Source of the DNA: CAVSWT01 sp963746735
GTDB taxonomy: Bacteria > Bacteroidota > Ignavibacteria > Ignavibacteriales > Ignavibacteriaceae
Length of the DNA stretch: 64,000 nt
Assembly: GCA_963746735.1 (NCBI GenBank)
Contig: CAVVCO010000016.1
Location: 62,001 to 126,000 of the forward strand
Direction of reading: 5' to 3'
In this document: positions 36,462 to 46,231 of the stretch, piece after piece
How positions within the stretch are numbered: position 1 is the stretch's first letter
Layout: every line of letters starts with the position of its first letter
Program-made: the position numbers and the translations under genes
The notes under the pieces: model-generated
The model's input: the letters and a program-made list of their open reading frames with translations, nothing else
What the model was told of the DNA's origin: nothing
Databases searched by the model: none

Positions 36462-37409
36462 ATGAAAAAGCCTATTCTACTAATTGCTTTTTTTTATTTT
36501 TTTGCGTTCACACTTTATGCTCAGGATATTCAAAACACTATATCATTTCAAATTGGATTGCAATGTGAAGGTACCGGAACTGCTTTTCTTCCAACCGTAA
36601 CATTTAAAGAAGGCGAAACATACGAGATAGGAGATTGGTCAATTCCTTCAAACTCTACCTTTCCTCAATCATTATGGAATTCGATAAAAGGAACTCAATT
36701 TAAAATTGAGGACGGAGCATTGGATAAAGATGTAACTATAATGTTCGTTATTTCCGGCATTGATTGCAGCTCAGGTTTATATATGAAAGGAAAGTACGGA
36801 GAAAAATTTTTTTTCAATGTTAATTTGATAATCCTTATAAACGGGCAGGAACAGCCAACGCCGTACTATTTCAAAAATTTAAAAAAATGTATTCTTCGAA
36901 TCCCGAATTCAATTGATTTAAGAGACTTTATAAGTAATACAGGAATTTCACAAAACTCACCGGTAAATTTCTATTATAGAAAAGATAATAACTTTTCTAA
37001 TGATGACATTGTAACTATTAAGCCAACAGACTCAACAGGAACTGAGAATTCTTACTATGAAGTAAGCTTAAGGCATTTTTCCAATGTAGTTGGAATGGAA
37101 GAATCTTCCGTAACAAGCGTAGAAAATTCCGAAGGCAAAACTCCGGCGAACTTTAAATTAGAGCAAAACTTCCCAAATCCGTTTAATCCTTCTACAAAAA
37201 TAAATTATTCGCTTGCTAATAGTTCTTTTGTAGAAATTAATGTTTATAACATTCTTGGCATAAAAGTAGAAAATATTGTAAGGGAATTTCAAAATGCTGG
37301 TTCTCATTCAATTTCATTCAATGCTGCTGGAATTCCTTCAGGATTTTACGTATACGAATTAAAAGCTGGTAATTATCAAGCGACTAAGAAAATGATTTAC
37401 CTTAAATAA
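36462..37409 (+). CDS. Secreted protein with T9SS C-terminal sorting domain
   Basis: A 315-residue protein: signal peptide 1-20 (ending LYAQ), a beta-rich middle part of about 200 residues that I do not recognise, and the T9SS sorting domain from about residue 229 (LEQNFPNPFNPST, then VYNILGIKVENIV and ATKKMIYLK). Two cysteines in the middle part (near 34 and 104) could form a disulfide outside the cell. It starts a run of four envelope genes with gaps under 100 bases and has an AGAAGG site before ATG 36462. Confidence 0.83.
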   Translation: MKKPILLIAFFYFFAFTLYAQDIQNTISFQIGLQCEGTGTAFLPTVTFKEGETYEIGDWSIPSNSTFPQSLWNSIKGTQFKIEDGALDKDVTIMFVISGIDCSSGLYMKGKYGEKFFFNVNLIILINGQEQPTPYYFKNLKKCILRIPNSIDLRDFISNTGISQNSPVNFYYRKDNNFSNDDIVTIKPTDSTGTENSYYEVSLRHFSNVVGMEESSVTSVENSEGKTPANFKLEQNFPNPFNPSTKINYSLANSSFVEINVYNILGIKVENIVREFQNAGSHSISFNAAGIPSGFYVYELKAGNYQATKKMIYLK

Positions 37410-37423
37410 TTTTTGTAAATAAT

Positions 37424-39043
37424 ATGAAAAACATTATCAAAATATTTTTTTCAGTTTTAATACTAGTTGGATTTTTCGCAATTCAGAATTTTATAGGATG
37501 CGTTGATTTGCCCAATGAAGTAATCATGCCTCAATGGGATGTTGATTTAAATGTCCCAATATTAAAGAAATCATATTTACTTGAAGACATCGTAAAATCA
37601 GATAAAGATCCTAATATTTCCATCGATCCGATAGACAGTTTGTATGTTATACACTCTGATAATTATTTATCTTCAACCGGGGTTTCAGAATTTATGCAGC
37701 TGGTTAATGAATCTTCAAGCAAAGATAATATTCTCCCCGTTGTTGAAAACGACAGCTTACAAATATATATTCCATTCCCTGATAGTATCCAAATAGATCA
37801 TGCAAAATTTAAATCCGGCTCAATTTCTTTTAACCTTGTAAACCATTCGTTAAGCAGCGACATGAACATAAACATAAGGATACCCGCTATAATTAAACCG
37901 GATGGAACACAACTAAGTTTGAATTTTATTGTCCATGCAAATAGCACGTTAAGCTCAATTTATTATTTACAAAATCATACTTATCAGGAACCGGCGAATC
38001 AAGTTTCTTTATTTAAAGGACAGATTTGGTTAATTGCAAAAGCGACTTCATTAGATAACTTTGCCTATTCTTCTTTTGATGTAATCACAAAAGAAATGAA
38101 ATTTACTAATGCTAATGGTTACATACCAACGAAGATAATTAAAGTCGATCAAGAAGAATATGCTGTAGATCTTGGTTCTGATTTAGTAAAATATAAAGAT
38201 AAATTATATTTGAAAGATGCTGTACTGTATGTGAACGCTGCATACAATTCTAATACATCAAATCCATTCGATCTTGAAATTAGGAATTTGAATATAGTTG
38301 GTAAAAGAAAAACTGGAGAGCAGGAACAATTACTTTTCTATGAAAATATCAATAGCCCACTATCACAATCTTTCAGATTTAATAACGGTGTACTGCAAAA
38401 AGCATTCGATGAAACCAATAGCAATATCACCGACTTTATTTCATTTATGCCTGACTCAATAATTATAAATGCGGATTATGTTTTAAATCCTGATGACGAT
38501 AAAACATATAGAACCCTAAATGATATGGATTCAGTTGCATTTGAAACTAACTTTAGTGCTAAAAGCTCTTTAATATTAAGGCAAACTACAATAACAGATA
38601 CTCTTGATGTTGACATTAGTGATGATAACAGGAAAGAAATAGATAAAGCTCAGTCAGCGAGCCTTACTATAGTAGCAGATAATCATATACCAATGACAGC
38701 GTTTTTTAAAATTACTTTAGCAGATGAAAATTATAATCCTTTATTCACTTTAAAAGGAAATAATGGGGTAGATTCACTTCAATTTACAGGAGCAGCAGTC
38801 GATCAATCGTCTGGTGAAGTAACTGCAGCTACCAGTACAAGCCAATCAATTAATTTGAATGCCGAAGAAATCCAACAGCTTGCAAATGCAAAATATGCTT
38901 TTATCTCGGCTAGTATCAGGACAAAAGATGCAATGGACAGCAATCAAAATCCTCCTTTTGTTACTGTTCGTCCTTCGGATTGGATTAATTTGAAATCCTT
39001 TGGGAATATAAAATATAGGTTAAACAGCGATAACAATAACTAA
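37424..39043 (+). CDS. Lipoprotein of unknown function
   Basis: A 539-residue protein with a lipoprotein signal: hydrophobic 5-24 followed by FIGC with Cys26 as the lipidated residue. The rest is beta-rich and contains no motif that I recognise. It follows the T9SS-sorted protein by 14 bases and precedes a DUF5723-like barrel by nine bases, so the three genes are one transcript and their products may act together at the outer membrane. Confidence 0.65.
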   Translation: MKNIIKIFFSVLILVGFFAIQNFIGCVDLPNEVIMPQWDVDLNVPILKKSYLLEDIVKSDKDPNISIDPIDSLYVIHSDNYLSSTGVSEFMQLVNESSSKDNILPVVENDSLQIYIPFPDSIQIDHAKFKSGSISFNLVNHSLSSDMNINIRIPAIIKPDGTQLSLNFIVHANSTLSSIYYLQNHTYQEPANQVSLFKGQIWLIAKATSLDNFAYSSFDVITKEMKFTNANGYIPTKIIKVDQEEYAVDLGSDLVKYKDKLYLKDAVLYVNAAYNSNTSNPFDLEIRNLNIVGKRKTGEQEQLLFYENINSPLSQSFRFNNGVLQKAFDETNSNITDFISFMPDSIIINADYVLNPDDDKTYRTLNDMDSVAFETNFSAKSSLILRQTTITDTLDVDISDDNRKEIDKAQSASLTIVADNHIPMTAFFKITLADENYNPLFTLKGNNGVDSLQFTGAAVDQSSGEVTAATSTSQSINLNAEEIQQLANAKYAFISASIRTKDAMDSNQNPPFVTVRPSDWINLKSFGNIKYRLNSDNNN

Positions 39044-39052
39044 TTTTTAAAA

Positions 39053-40465
39053 ATGAAAAAGATATTTACTTCAATAATTTTTTTAAGTTTTTCTTTAACT
39101 GTATTTGCACAATACGGTTCCTCTGGAACGGTTGAAGCAAGAAGTATGGGAATGGCAAAAACTTACAATGCAATTTCACAAGGTATTCTGGCAATCGGTA
39201 TTAACCCGGCAAATTTAATGCTGAATGAAGACAACATAGAATTTTCAACGGTTCTGCCTTTGCCTAGTTTATCTGTAAAGACCGGGACAGATTTTCTTTC
39301 TATCAATGATTTTAATTATTACTTCGGCGGTGAAAATGGAAAAGCTAGGCTGCTTACAGAAATCGATAAACAAAATTTTAATAATCTTTTTGAAAACGGC
39401 GGAATGATATTCGGTAATGCTTCAACAAATATTTTTAGTTTTAAATTACAACCCTCTGCAGCAATAGGTGCCTTTGCTTTTTCGATATCTGATTTTGCAG
39501 GAGGAAAAGTAAATATACCTCAGGCGCTTGCAGATTTTGCTTTAACTGGAAATCCAATTGATAAAGTGTATAATCTTGATGATGCTAATGTTAAATTTTG
39601 GTGGATTAGAAATTATTCTCTTTCCTATGCAAGGAATATTAATTTTATTAAACAATCATTATTTGAAAACTTAACTGCAGGATTTTCGATTAAGTTAGTT
39701 CACGGTTATTCTTATGTTGGCACTGAAAGAGTAAATACATCGCTTCAAACAAATTCTAATGCAGAAATAAGCGGCAGCAGTGACATGTTAGCCTACACTG
39801 CCTTTTCCAAACAGCTTGGTGTAAAGTATGATTTTGATTCTACAGAATCTCATTCAAATTTTTCACCTTTCCCTGAACCAGCAGGATCAGGAATTGGTTT
39901 CGACCTCGGAGTTAATTTAAGACTCAATAAAAATTTTAGTTTTTCAATTGCTGTAACCGATATTGGAAAAATTAATTGGAATAAAAATTCAGCGGAATTT
40001 TCTTCATTGGGCAGCATTTATGTAGATTCTTTTTCCGATCAAAATCAAATTGATTCACTTCAAGATAAAATAAAAGGTTCAGGGAAATATATTGATGCTT
40101 TTTCAACTCCTCTACCCACTACATTTAGATTCGGAAGTGCTCTTCTACTTGATGATCAAAATGATTTTATTCCCGGCTCCTTGCTTTTAGCATTTGACTT
40201 TAACCAGGGGTTTAATGAATTACCCGGCAATACATTGAGGTCTAGATTTTCTTTAGGAACAGAATGGAAACCAGGGAGCTGGATTCCTTACATTCGCACC
40301 GGACTTTCGGTTGGCGGTATAGATGGTTTTAACTGGGCTTTCGGTTTAGGCGCAGATGCGGGAATTGTTGAATTTAATTTCGCTACTTCAGATATGCAAG
40401 CAGTAGTTGCCCCTAACTCTGCGAAATACATTTCAGTTGCATTTGGCTCACGCTGGAAATTTTAA
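39053..40465 (+). CDS. DUF5723-like outer-membrane beta-barrel protein
   Basis: A 470-residue outer-membrane protein with a signal peptide (1-19, ending VFAQ). The N-terminal EARSMGMAKTYNAISQGILAIGINPANL resembles the start of PorV/PorQ and DUF5723 proteins. Alternating beta-strands follow to the end, where AKYISVAFGSRWKF is a typical last barrel strand with a terminal Phe. By its position it may serve export of its neighbours, which is inference only. Confidence 0.7.
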   Translation: MKKIFTSIIFLSFSLTVFAQYGSSGTVEARSMGMAKTYNAISQGILAIGINPANLMLNEDNIEFSTVLPLPSLSVKTGTDFLSINDFNYYFGGENGKARLLTEIDKQNFNNLFENGGMIFGNASTNIFSFKLQPSAAIGAFAFSISDFAGGKVNIPQALADFALTGNPIDKVYNLDDANVKFWWIRNYSLSYARNINFIKQSLFENLTAGFSIKLVHGYSYVGTERVNTSLQTNSNAEISGSSDMLAYTAFSKQLGVKYDFDSTESHSNFSPFPEPAGSGIGFDLGVNLRLNKNFSFSIAVTDIGKINWNKNSAEFSSLGSIYVDSFSDQNQIDSLQDKIKGSGKYIDAFSTPLPTTFRFGSALLLDDQNDFIPGSLLLAFDFNQGFNELPGNTLRSRFSLGTEWKPGSWIPYIRTGLSVGGIDGFNWAFGLGADAGIVEFNFATSDMQAVVAPNSAKYISVAFGSRWKF

Positions 40466-40561
40466 GTAAACTCAGCCAGTACACAAAGAATAGTTTATTT
40501 GAACTATTGTGCCAGATAATCCCGCTAATTAACTTTCTTCATAAAAAATCTAAGGTTATTT

Positions 40562-40999
40562 ATGAATTATAAATTACTTACAATTCTATCGGTATCGCTG
40601 TTTTTTTTCTCTTGTTGTAGTTCTTCCGATGTTTCAAATAATAAAAAATTTCAAATTGACTACTATACATCCGGCGGAATTGCAGGCAGAAGCAGTGGCT
40701 TCACAATTTTTTCGGATGGTAAAGTTCATTTTTGGAATGGTGTTACTGTTACAAATAGGGCAGTAACCGATAGCATTAATTTAGATGAAAATGCGCTTAA
40801 TAAAATCTACCAATTGCTTCAAGATTCAACGATACTTTCTTACAATTATCAAGATAAAGGCAATTTAACTTCGGTTTTGAAAATCAAATCAAACGATGAA
40901 ACAAATAACATTTCTTACAATGGAACGGTTCCGCCTGAAAAGTTTCCTGAACAACTTAAAAACTTGATCTACGAATTAAATAAAGTAACAAATAAATAG
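40562..40999 (+). CDS. Small putative lipoprotein
   Basis: A 145-residue protein with a short hydrophobic leader (5-17) and a CC pair in FFFSCCSSSD, either cysteine of which could be lipidated. The mature part (FQIDYYTSGGIAGRSSGFTIFSDGKVHFWNG) resembles small periplasmic beta proteins of unknown function. It precedes the M4 peptidase by 16 bases. Some inhibitor-like proteins are encoded next to proteases, but nothing in the sequence proves that role. Confidence 0.6.
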   Translation: MNYKLLTILSVSLFFFSCCSSSDVSNNKKFQIDYYTSGGIAGRSSGFTIFSDGKVHFWNGVTVTNRAVTDSINLDENALNKIYQLLQDSTILSYNYQDKGNLTSVLKIKSNDETNNISYNGTVPPEKFPEQLKNLIYELNKVTNK

Positions 41000-41015
41000 T
41001 AAAAAAGGTGAGCTT

Positions 41016-43514
41016 ATGAAACAACTTTATAGTTTTGTGGCTTTGTTATGTCTTATTAATATTTCTGTATTTGCACAACTAAAAGTTGCTGCAATAAATA
41101 ATAATAAAACTTCTTCTGCAAGCATGCAGCAATTGAATGCTTTAAATCAATTACAGCAAACTTCATCAAATGTTCAAGCAGCATGGAACGAATATAATGC
41201 TACTCCAACTTATATAACGGGCAAGCTGACTACTGATAATTATCTTCAGAATTCAACTTCACCTGAAGCTGCGGCTAAAAAATTTATAATTGATAATAAA
41301 GTTTTATTCAATTTAAGCTCTCCAAGTAATGAGTTAGCTTTGACGAAATCTGAAGTTGATAATATTGGTATGACTCATGTCAAACTTCAGCAATACTATA
41401 ATAGTCTTAAAATTCTTGGCTCACAGCTAATTGTGCATTTTGACAAAAGTGGTGCTATTAATTCTATAAATGGCAGATATATTCCAACCCCTAAAATAGA
41501 AACCGTTGCTCAGATAAGTAAATCAAAATCTGAATCACTTGCTTCTCAAGTATGTAGTGGAACTCAAGCCTTAACTTCTGATCTTATAATTTATATTAAA
41601 GATAATCAGCCTGTATTGGCTTATGAAGTTCAATTGCCGACGAAAATGGCTCCAAAACAAAAAGTAATGGTTGATGCGGCTAATGGAAATATTTTATATA
41701 AAGATACAGGGATAAGGTATGATGGTCCCGATACAGGCACTGGTATTGGCTCAAACGGAACCAGCAGATCTTTGAATATTTATCTTTCTCAAGGAGATTA
41801 TTATTTAATAGATGCAACTAAGCCTATGTTTGCGGCACCAATTGATAGCCTCGCTGGAGTTATAGTCACTTATGATGCAAAAAATTATACCGACCAAAAT
41901 GATCCTTATCATTCAGCAGCTATTGTAGCTGATCCAAACAAAGATAAGAACTTTAACGATAATGAATCATTAAAAGCTGCAGTGGATGCTCATTATTTTA
42001 CTGCAAAAGTGTATGATTACTATCATTCAACATTTGGAAGGAATAGCTGGAATGATCTCGGTGGTTCGTTGACAAATGTAGTTCATTATCTAACAAATTT
42101 TAATAACGCTTTTTGGAACGGCTCATTCATGACTTATGGAGACGGTGACGGAGTTCAATTTTCTAATTTAGCCGGGGCATTTGATGTTACTGCGCATGAA
42201 ATTACACACGGCATTACTGAGTCAACTGCCGGTTTAGAATACCATGGCCAAAGCGGCGCATTGAATGAATCATATTCAGATGTAATGGCTGCTATGGCTG
42301 ATAATGCAAACTGGACAATTGGAGAAGATGTATATACTCCTTCTATAAATGGAGATGCTCTTCGGGATTTATCCGATCCTCATCAAGGCGGCTCTTCATT
42401 AAATGATGCCGGCTGGCAGCCAGCATCGATGAGCGAATTTTTATATATGCCTTATACAGATGACCAGGACAATGGCGGTGTGCATATAAACAGCGGTATA
42501 CCAAATAAGGCTGCTTACTTAGTTGCAAATCAAATCGGACGGCAAAAGACTGAACAAATTTACTATAGAACTTTAGTACATTATTTAACACCCAAGTCTC
42601 AATTTATTGATGCCAGGAATTTATCGTTGCAAGCTGCTGCAGATCTTTATGGAAATGGCGGCACAGAATATAATGCTGTTGCATCTGCATTTGATGGTGT
42701 TGGTATAACTTCAAATCTTCCAAGAACAAATGAACTTGCTTATGATGATGGCGCTCCTGATATGAGCATTTTTGAAACCGATGCGAATTGGGGAATATTA
42801 AACAGGTTAACTGCTCCATCGAATAGTTCACTTGCAAATATTGAGTTCTATTACGGCGGGGATAATTCATCTGGAAGCGGAAGCTTTAAAATAAAAATAT
42901 ATGATGATGGCGGGAATAAGCCAGGCAATTTATTATTAAACAGTAATCCAATTACTCCGCAGTCAGGAGCGAAAGATTTTTGGTTTCCAATATCGACAGG
43001 TTCTTTAAATTTAAATGTTAGCGGTGATTTTTATGTTGGTATCTATTATGACGGTACAAATCAACCATTGATTGGGGCGGATACTACAGCAATTAATGGA
43101 AGAGCATGGGAGTGGGACGATACAAATCAAAACTGGATAAATCTAAATTCAAGTTCATATTTTCCAGTTACACTTTTAATGAGAGCTACCGTTAATACTC
43201 TTACAGCTGTTCATGAAATTGACAATAAGATTCCTGAAGATTTTATTTTATCTCAAAATTATCCTAATCCATTTAATCCTTCAACCACAATTAAATATGC
43301 TCTTCCAAAAGAATCGAATGTCAGCTTAAAAGTTTTTGATATACTTGGTAAAGAAGTAGCTTCATTAGTTGATGAAACACAGCATGCCGGGACATATAAC
43401 GTTGAATGGAAAGGAATAAATAATCGAGGTGAAAATTTAACAAGCGGAATTTATTTGTATAAGCTTTCAGTTAATGGAAAAAGCTTTACAAGGAAAATGT
43501 TATTTGTGAAATAG
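41016..43514 (+). CDS. Secreted thermolysin-family (M4) metallopeptidase with T9SS sorting domain
   Basis: An 832-residue preproenzyme. Signal peptide 1-20; FTP and PepSY-type propeptide to about residue 240; M4 catalytic domain about 250-570. The zinc site is HEITH (394-398) plus Glu418 in NESYSD. The transition-state histidine lies in HINSGIPNKAAYL near 490. A beta-sandwich domain (about 580-730) follows, then the T9SS sorting domain (LSQNYPNPFNPST near 745 to the C-terminal Lys). All catalytic residues are present, so an active extracellular protease is expected. It is the last gene of the second envelope block. Confidence 0.94.
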   Translation: MKQLYSFVALLCLINISVFAQLKVAAINNNKTSSASMQQLNALNQLQQTSSNVQAAWNEYNATPTYITGKLTTDNYLQNSTSPEAAAKKFIIDNKVLFNLSSPSNELALTKSEVDNIGMTHVKLQQYYNSLKILGSQLIVHFDKSGAINSINGRYIPTPKIETVAQISKSKSESLASQVCSGTQALTSDLIIYIKDNQPVLAYEVQLPTKMAPKQKVMVDAANGNILYKDTGIRYDGPDTGTGIGSNGTSRSLNIYLSQGDYYLIDATKPMFAAPIDSLAGVIVTYDAKNYTDQNDPYHSAAIVADPNKDKNFNDNESLKAAVDAHYFTAKVYDYYHSTFGRNSWNDLGGSLTNVVHYLTNFNNAFWNGSFMTYGDGDGVQFSNLAGAFDVTAHEITHGITESTAGLEYHGQSGALNESYSDVMAAMADNANWTIGEDVYTPSINGDALRDLSDPHQGGSSLNDAGWQPASMSEFLYMPYTDDQDNGGVHINSGIPNKAAYLVANQIGRQKTEQIYYRTLVHYLTPKSQFIDARNLSLQAAADLYGNGGTEYNAVASAFDGVGITSNLPRTNELAYDDGAPDMSIFETDANWGILNRLTAPSNSSLANIEFYYGGDNSSGSGSFKIKIYDDGGNKPGNLLLNSNPITPQSGAKDFWFPISTGSLNLNVSGDFYVGIYYDGTNQPLIGADTTAINGRAWEWDDTNQNWINLNSSSYFPVTLLMRATVNTLTAVHEIDNKIPEDFILSQNYPNPFNPSTTIKYALPKESNVSLKVFDILGKEVASLVDETQHAGTYNVEWKGINNRGENLTSGIYLYKLSVNGKSFTRKMLFVK

Positions 43515-43591
43515 GCAGCTTCTCCAAACCTCCGCGAAGGGTAGGCTTTAAGCGCCAAAGAGTTTTATAATTATACAAGAATCAAATTTTG

Positions 43592-43617
43592 TAGGGGTGT
43601 TCAATTGAACACCCCTA
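43592..43617. terminator. Perfect palindrome between convergent genes (two-way terminator or dispersed repeat)
   Basis: A 26-base perfect palindrome whose left half is TAGGGGTGTTCAA lies between the M4 peptidase and the convergent LptG-like gene. It can form a strong hairpin on either strand. The motif looks like a dispersed intergenic palindrome of the REP kind. Confidence 0.7.
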
Positions 43618-43660
43618 AATGGTTTAAATCATCAATTAAAAGATTTTTACTCTAATAAAA

Positions 43661-44743
43661 TTATTGTTTCATTCTCGGCAGGTTAATTAATGCAGCAGCT
43701 AAAAAAATAAAATTAGCAATCCATGCTGTTAGAAATGGATTTAATGCTCCATTCTTTCCAAATGCCTGACTAATCTTCATTGATACTAAATAAATAAAAG
43801 TTAAAAGGATGCTTATACCTACTTGAACTGCAACCCCGCCTTTTCGCCGATTTGCTGAAATGGGGAGTCCGAACAAAACCACAATTAGGCTTGCCATTGG
43901 AAATGAATATCGTGAATAGTATTCAATCATAGCACTAGTTGGATCGTTACCGGCTTGTACTTTGGAATTAATTAATTTTTTTAATTCAGTTAAATTCATT
44001 TCTTCTGGTTTTTGTTGTTTACTAATCAAATCTTTATTTGTAAAATTTAAATTGTTCAAAGTCATTGTTTTAAAATATTCGGCTGATTCATTTCTATCAG
44101 TAAATATTCTTTTAACACCGTTGTGAGCAACCCAAACATTGTTGAGAGTATCGTATACCATATTAGCCGCATCTATCCGAGTAACCATCTTAGTTAAGTC
44201 GTTGCTTTCAAAATCCTGAATGCTTACTCTATTAGCTTGATTTCTTGAATCATCAAAAAAAGAAATACTGACAATTCTATTTTTAGAGTCCTGGAAAAAA
44301 AGATTACTGCCAGCAAAAGAAAATCCGCGGTTCAAATAAGTTCTTTCAATATTTATCTTTGTTTTATTTGCCATTGGCACTAGATACCCGATAAAGTAAA
44401 TTGAAAAAATACTTATAAGAAAAGATGCAGCTAAAAAGGGAAGCATGAATCTATACATGCTCATGCCGCTTGCTTTGAGTGCAGTAAGTTCACTTAAACT
44501 TGAAGCTTTGCCGGCAATAAACAACGCAGAAAATAATACTGAGATAGGTGTTACAAGTTTTATTATTTCTGGCGAGAATACAAAATAATAATGAAGTATG
44601 ATATCGATGCCTGCCTTCTGATCAATAAAATCATCAAGGTTTTCCATCATATCAATTACAACAAAGATTATTGTAAACGCAATTATTCCAAAGAATACTG
44701 TTTGAAGAAATTGTTTTACGAAATATTTATCTAAAATTTTCAA
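43661..44743 (-). CDS. LptF/LptG family permease (LptG-like)
   Basis: Inner-membrane subunit of the LptBFG transporter that extracts LPS from the inner membrane, 360 residues. Helices near 12-35, 60-80 and 98-118 are followed by a periplasmic beta-jellyroll (about 130-270) and three more helices (about 275-355, SFPMASLIVVLFGLPISANRRKGG). The MDIL-type N-terminus (MKILDKYFVKQF) is normal. It overlaps the preceding permease gene by four bases (ATGA), so the two are translated together. Calling this one G rests on order: in E. coli lptF precedes lptG. Confidence 0.85.
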   Translation of the reverse strand: MKILDKYFVKQFLQTVFFGIIAFTIIFVVIDMMENLDDFIDQKAGIDIILHYYFVFSPEIIKLVTPISVLFSALFIAGKASSLSELTALKASGMSMYRFMLPFLAASFLISIFSIYFIGYLVPMANKTKINIERTYLNRGFSFAGSNLFFQDSKNRIVSISFFDDSRNQANRVSIQDFESNDLTKMVTRIDAANMVYDTLNNVWVAHNGVKRIFTDRNESAEYFKTMTLNNLNFTNKDLISKQQKPEEMNLTELKKLINSKVQAGNDPTSAMIEYYSRYSFPMASLIVVLFGLPISANRRKGGVAVQVGISILLTFIYLVSMKISQAFGKNGALNPFLTAWIANFIFLAAALINLPRMKQ

Positions 44744-46128
44744 TTGTTATTTTCTTCTTCACTTTTTTGTATATCTCTAAACTGTTTGGGAAGAAATCTC
44801 CTAAACCATGAAAAATTCAATGTAACATTTTCTCTAACTGTCTTATACATTAAAATTATTCCAGCAGAACCGAGCAAAATATTTGCAGACCACATTCCCA
44901 TGAAAGGCGTTATAAAATTTCGTTCTGCCAGTTTTTCTCCGCCGATTAAAAATGCCCAATATATCACAAAGAAAAATAGGCTTATACTTGCAGCCATTCC
45001 AAATCCACCCTTTTTAGTCATTACTCCCAATGGTGCCCCAATCAAAACAAAAATAATACATGCTCCAGGCAATGCATATTTTTTATATATCTCCACCTGG
45101 TATTTATTTATCTCTCCTTGAGTATATTCAAGTCGTTTCTGATTTGATGTAATAATATTCCTTGCAGTTTTCGCTTTTTCAATTACTCTTGCATAAACCA
45201 TTGCTGTGTTAATTGGCTTTATTACTGAAGGCGTGTTATAGGTTGTTGCGATTGCTGAATCAGCATATAGATATTTATTTGCTTCTTTATGGTATGAATC
45301 TAATTGAGAATTTTTTAATATAGAAAGACTGTCAACTATTCTCTGCATTGCCTGGGTGCTTAATTCTCTTTCACCTCTTGAACCGCCAGGGGTAGACTGT
45401 TGTAACGAAAACTGGTCTGCATTCATTGCAATCCTATGCTTCGTGAAGACTAATTTCCTATAAAGATTTGTATTAGCAACATTTGATTCATGAATTTCTC
45501 CATTTTGCAAATCCATAATTAATTTTGTTCTGTCATTTGAAAAAAATATTTTTCCTTTTTCAGCAGTAACAACATTAATTGTGTTAGGGTTTGTGTAATC
45601 ATAAATTGTTATCCCAGTTAGTTCATTTGTTTTCTGATTTATTCCACGAACAAGAATAGCATAATTTGAAACTTCCTGCGAAAAAACCCCTGGTTCCAAA
45701 GATAGTGTGGGTTTCTGCTGGGAAATATCCTGCATCAATATTTTTGCTTTGTGATTTGCATCAGGGAGAACATCATTGTCAAATAAAAAAAGTAAATAAC
45801 AAACAACGATGCCTGCGGCTATCGGCGCAATCATCATCCGGTATAAACTTACGCCTGAAGATTTTAAAATTGTAATTTCATTATTCTGAGAAAGATTGCC
45901 GAAAGCCATTAAAGTCGCCACCAAAGTTGCCATTGGTACAACAAGTACAACCATCCATGACAAATTCAAAACAATTAGTTTTATAATTATCCACGTATCC
46001 AATCCTTTTCCTACCAGCCTGTCCGCAAATTTCATCATGAACTGTAAAATAAAAATGCATATCAACGTGAAAAGAGAGAATACAAAAGGAGCAAAATGGT
46101 TTCGAAGTATATATTTATATAAAATCAT
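44740..46128 (-). CDS. LptF/LptG family permease (LptF-like)
   Basis: Partner of the next gene in the LptBFG complex; 462 residues. N-terminal MILYKYILRNHFAPF and three helices, a periplasmic jellyroll with a helical insertion of about 100 residues (about 235-345), which makes it longer than E. coli LptF (about 366), then three C-terminal helices with YALPGACIIFVLIGAPLGVMTKKGG. ATG 46128 is preferred since it gives the family N-terminus; the frame is open to 46149. LptF/LptG as a pair supports a real LPS outer membrane, matching the LpxL-like and GT9 genes at 15-17 kb. Confidence 0.86.
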   Translation of the reverse strand: MILYKYILRNHFAPFVFSLFTLICIFILQFMMKFADRLVGKGLDTWIIIKLIVLNLSWMVVLVVPMATLVATLMAFGNLSQNNEITILKSSGVSLYRMMIAPIAAGIVVCYLLFLFDNDVLPDANHKAKILMQDISQQKPTLSLEPGVFSQEVSNYAILVRGINQKTNELTGITIYDYTNPNTINVVTAEKGKIFFSNDRTKLIMDLQNGEIHESNVANTNLYRKLVFTKHRIAMNADQFSLQQSTPGGSRGERELSTQAMQRIVDSLSILKNSQLDSYHKEANKYLYADSAIATTYNTPSVIKPINTAMVYARVIEKAKTARNIITSNQKRLEYTQGEINKYQVEIYKKYALPGACIIFVLIGAPLGVMTKKGGFGMAASISLFFFVIYWAFLIGGEKLAERNFITPFMGMWSANILLGSAGIILMYKTVRENVTLNFSWFRRFLPKQFRDIQKSEEENNN

Positions 46129-46231
46129 TATTATAATATATGAAAGCAAAAAAAGTTTAACAAGAAAACTTAAAAACCTGATGATTCATTAGAATATTTG
46201 CTATATTTTAAACTAAAAAAAATTAAGAGTT

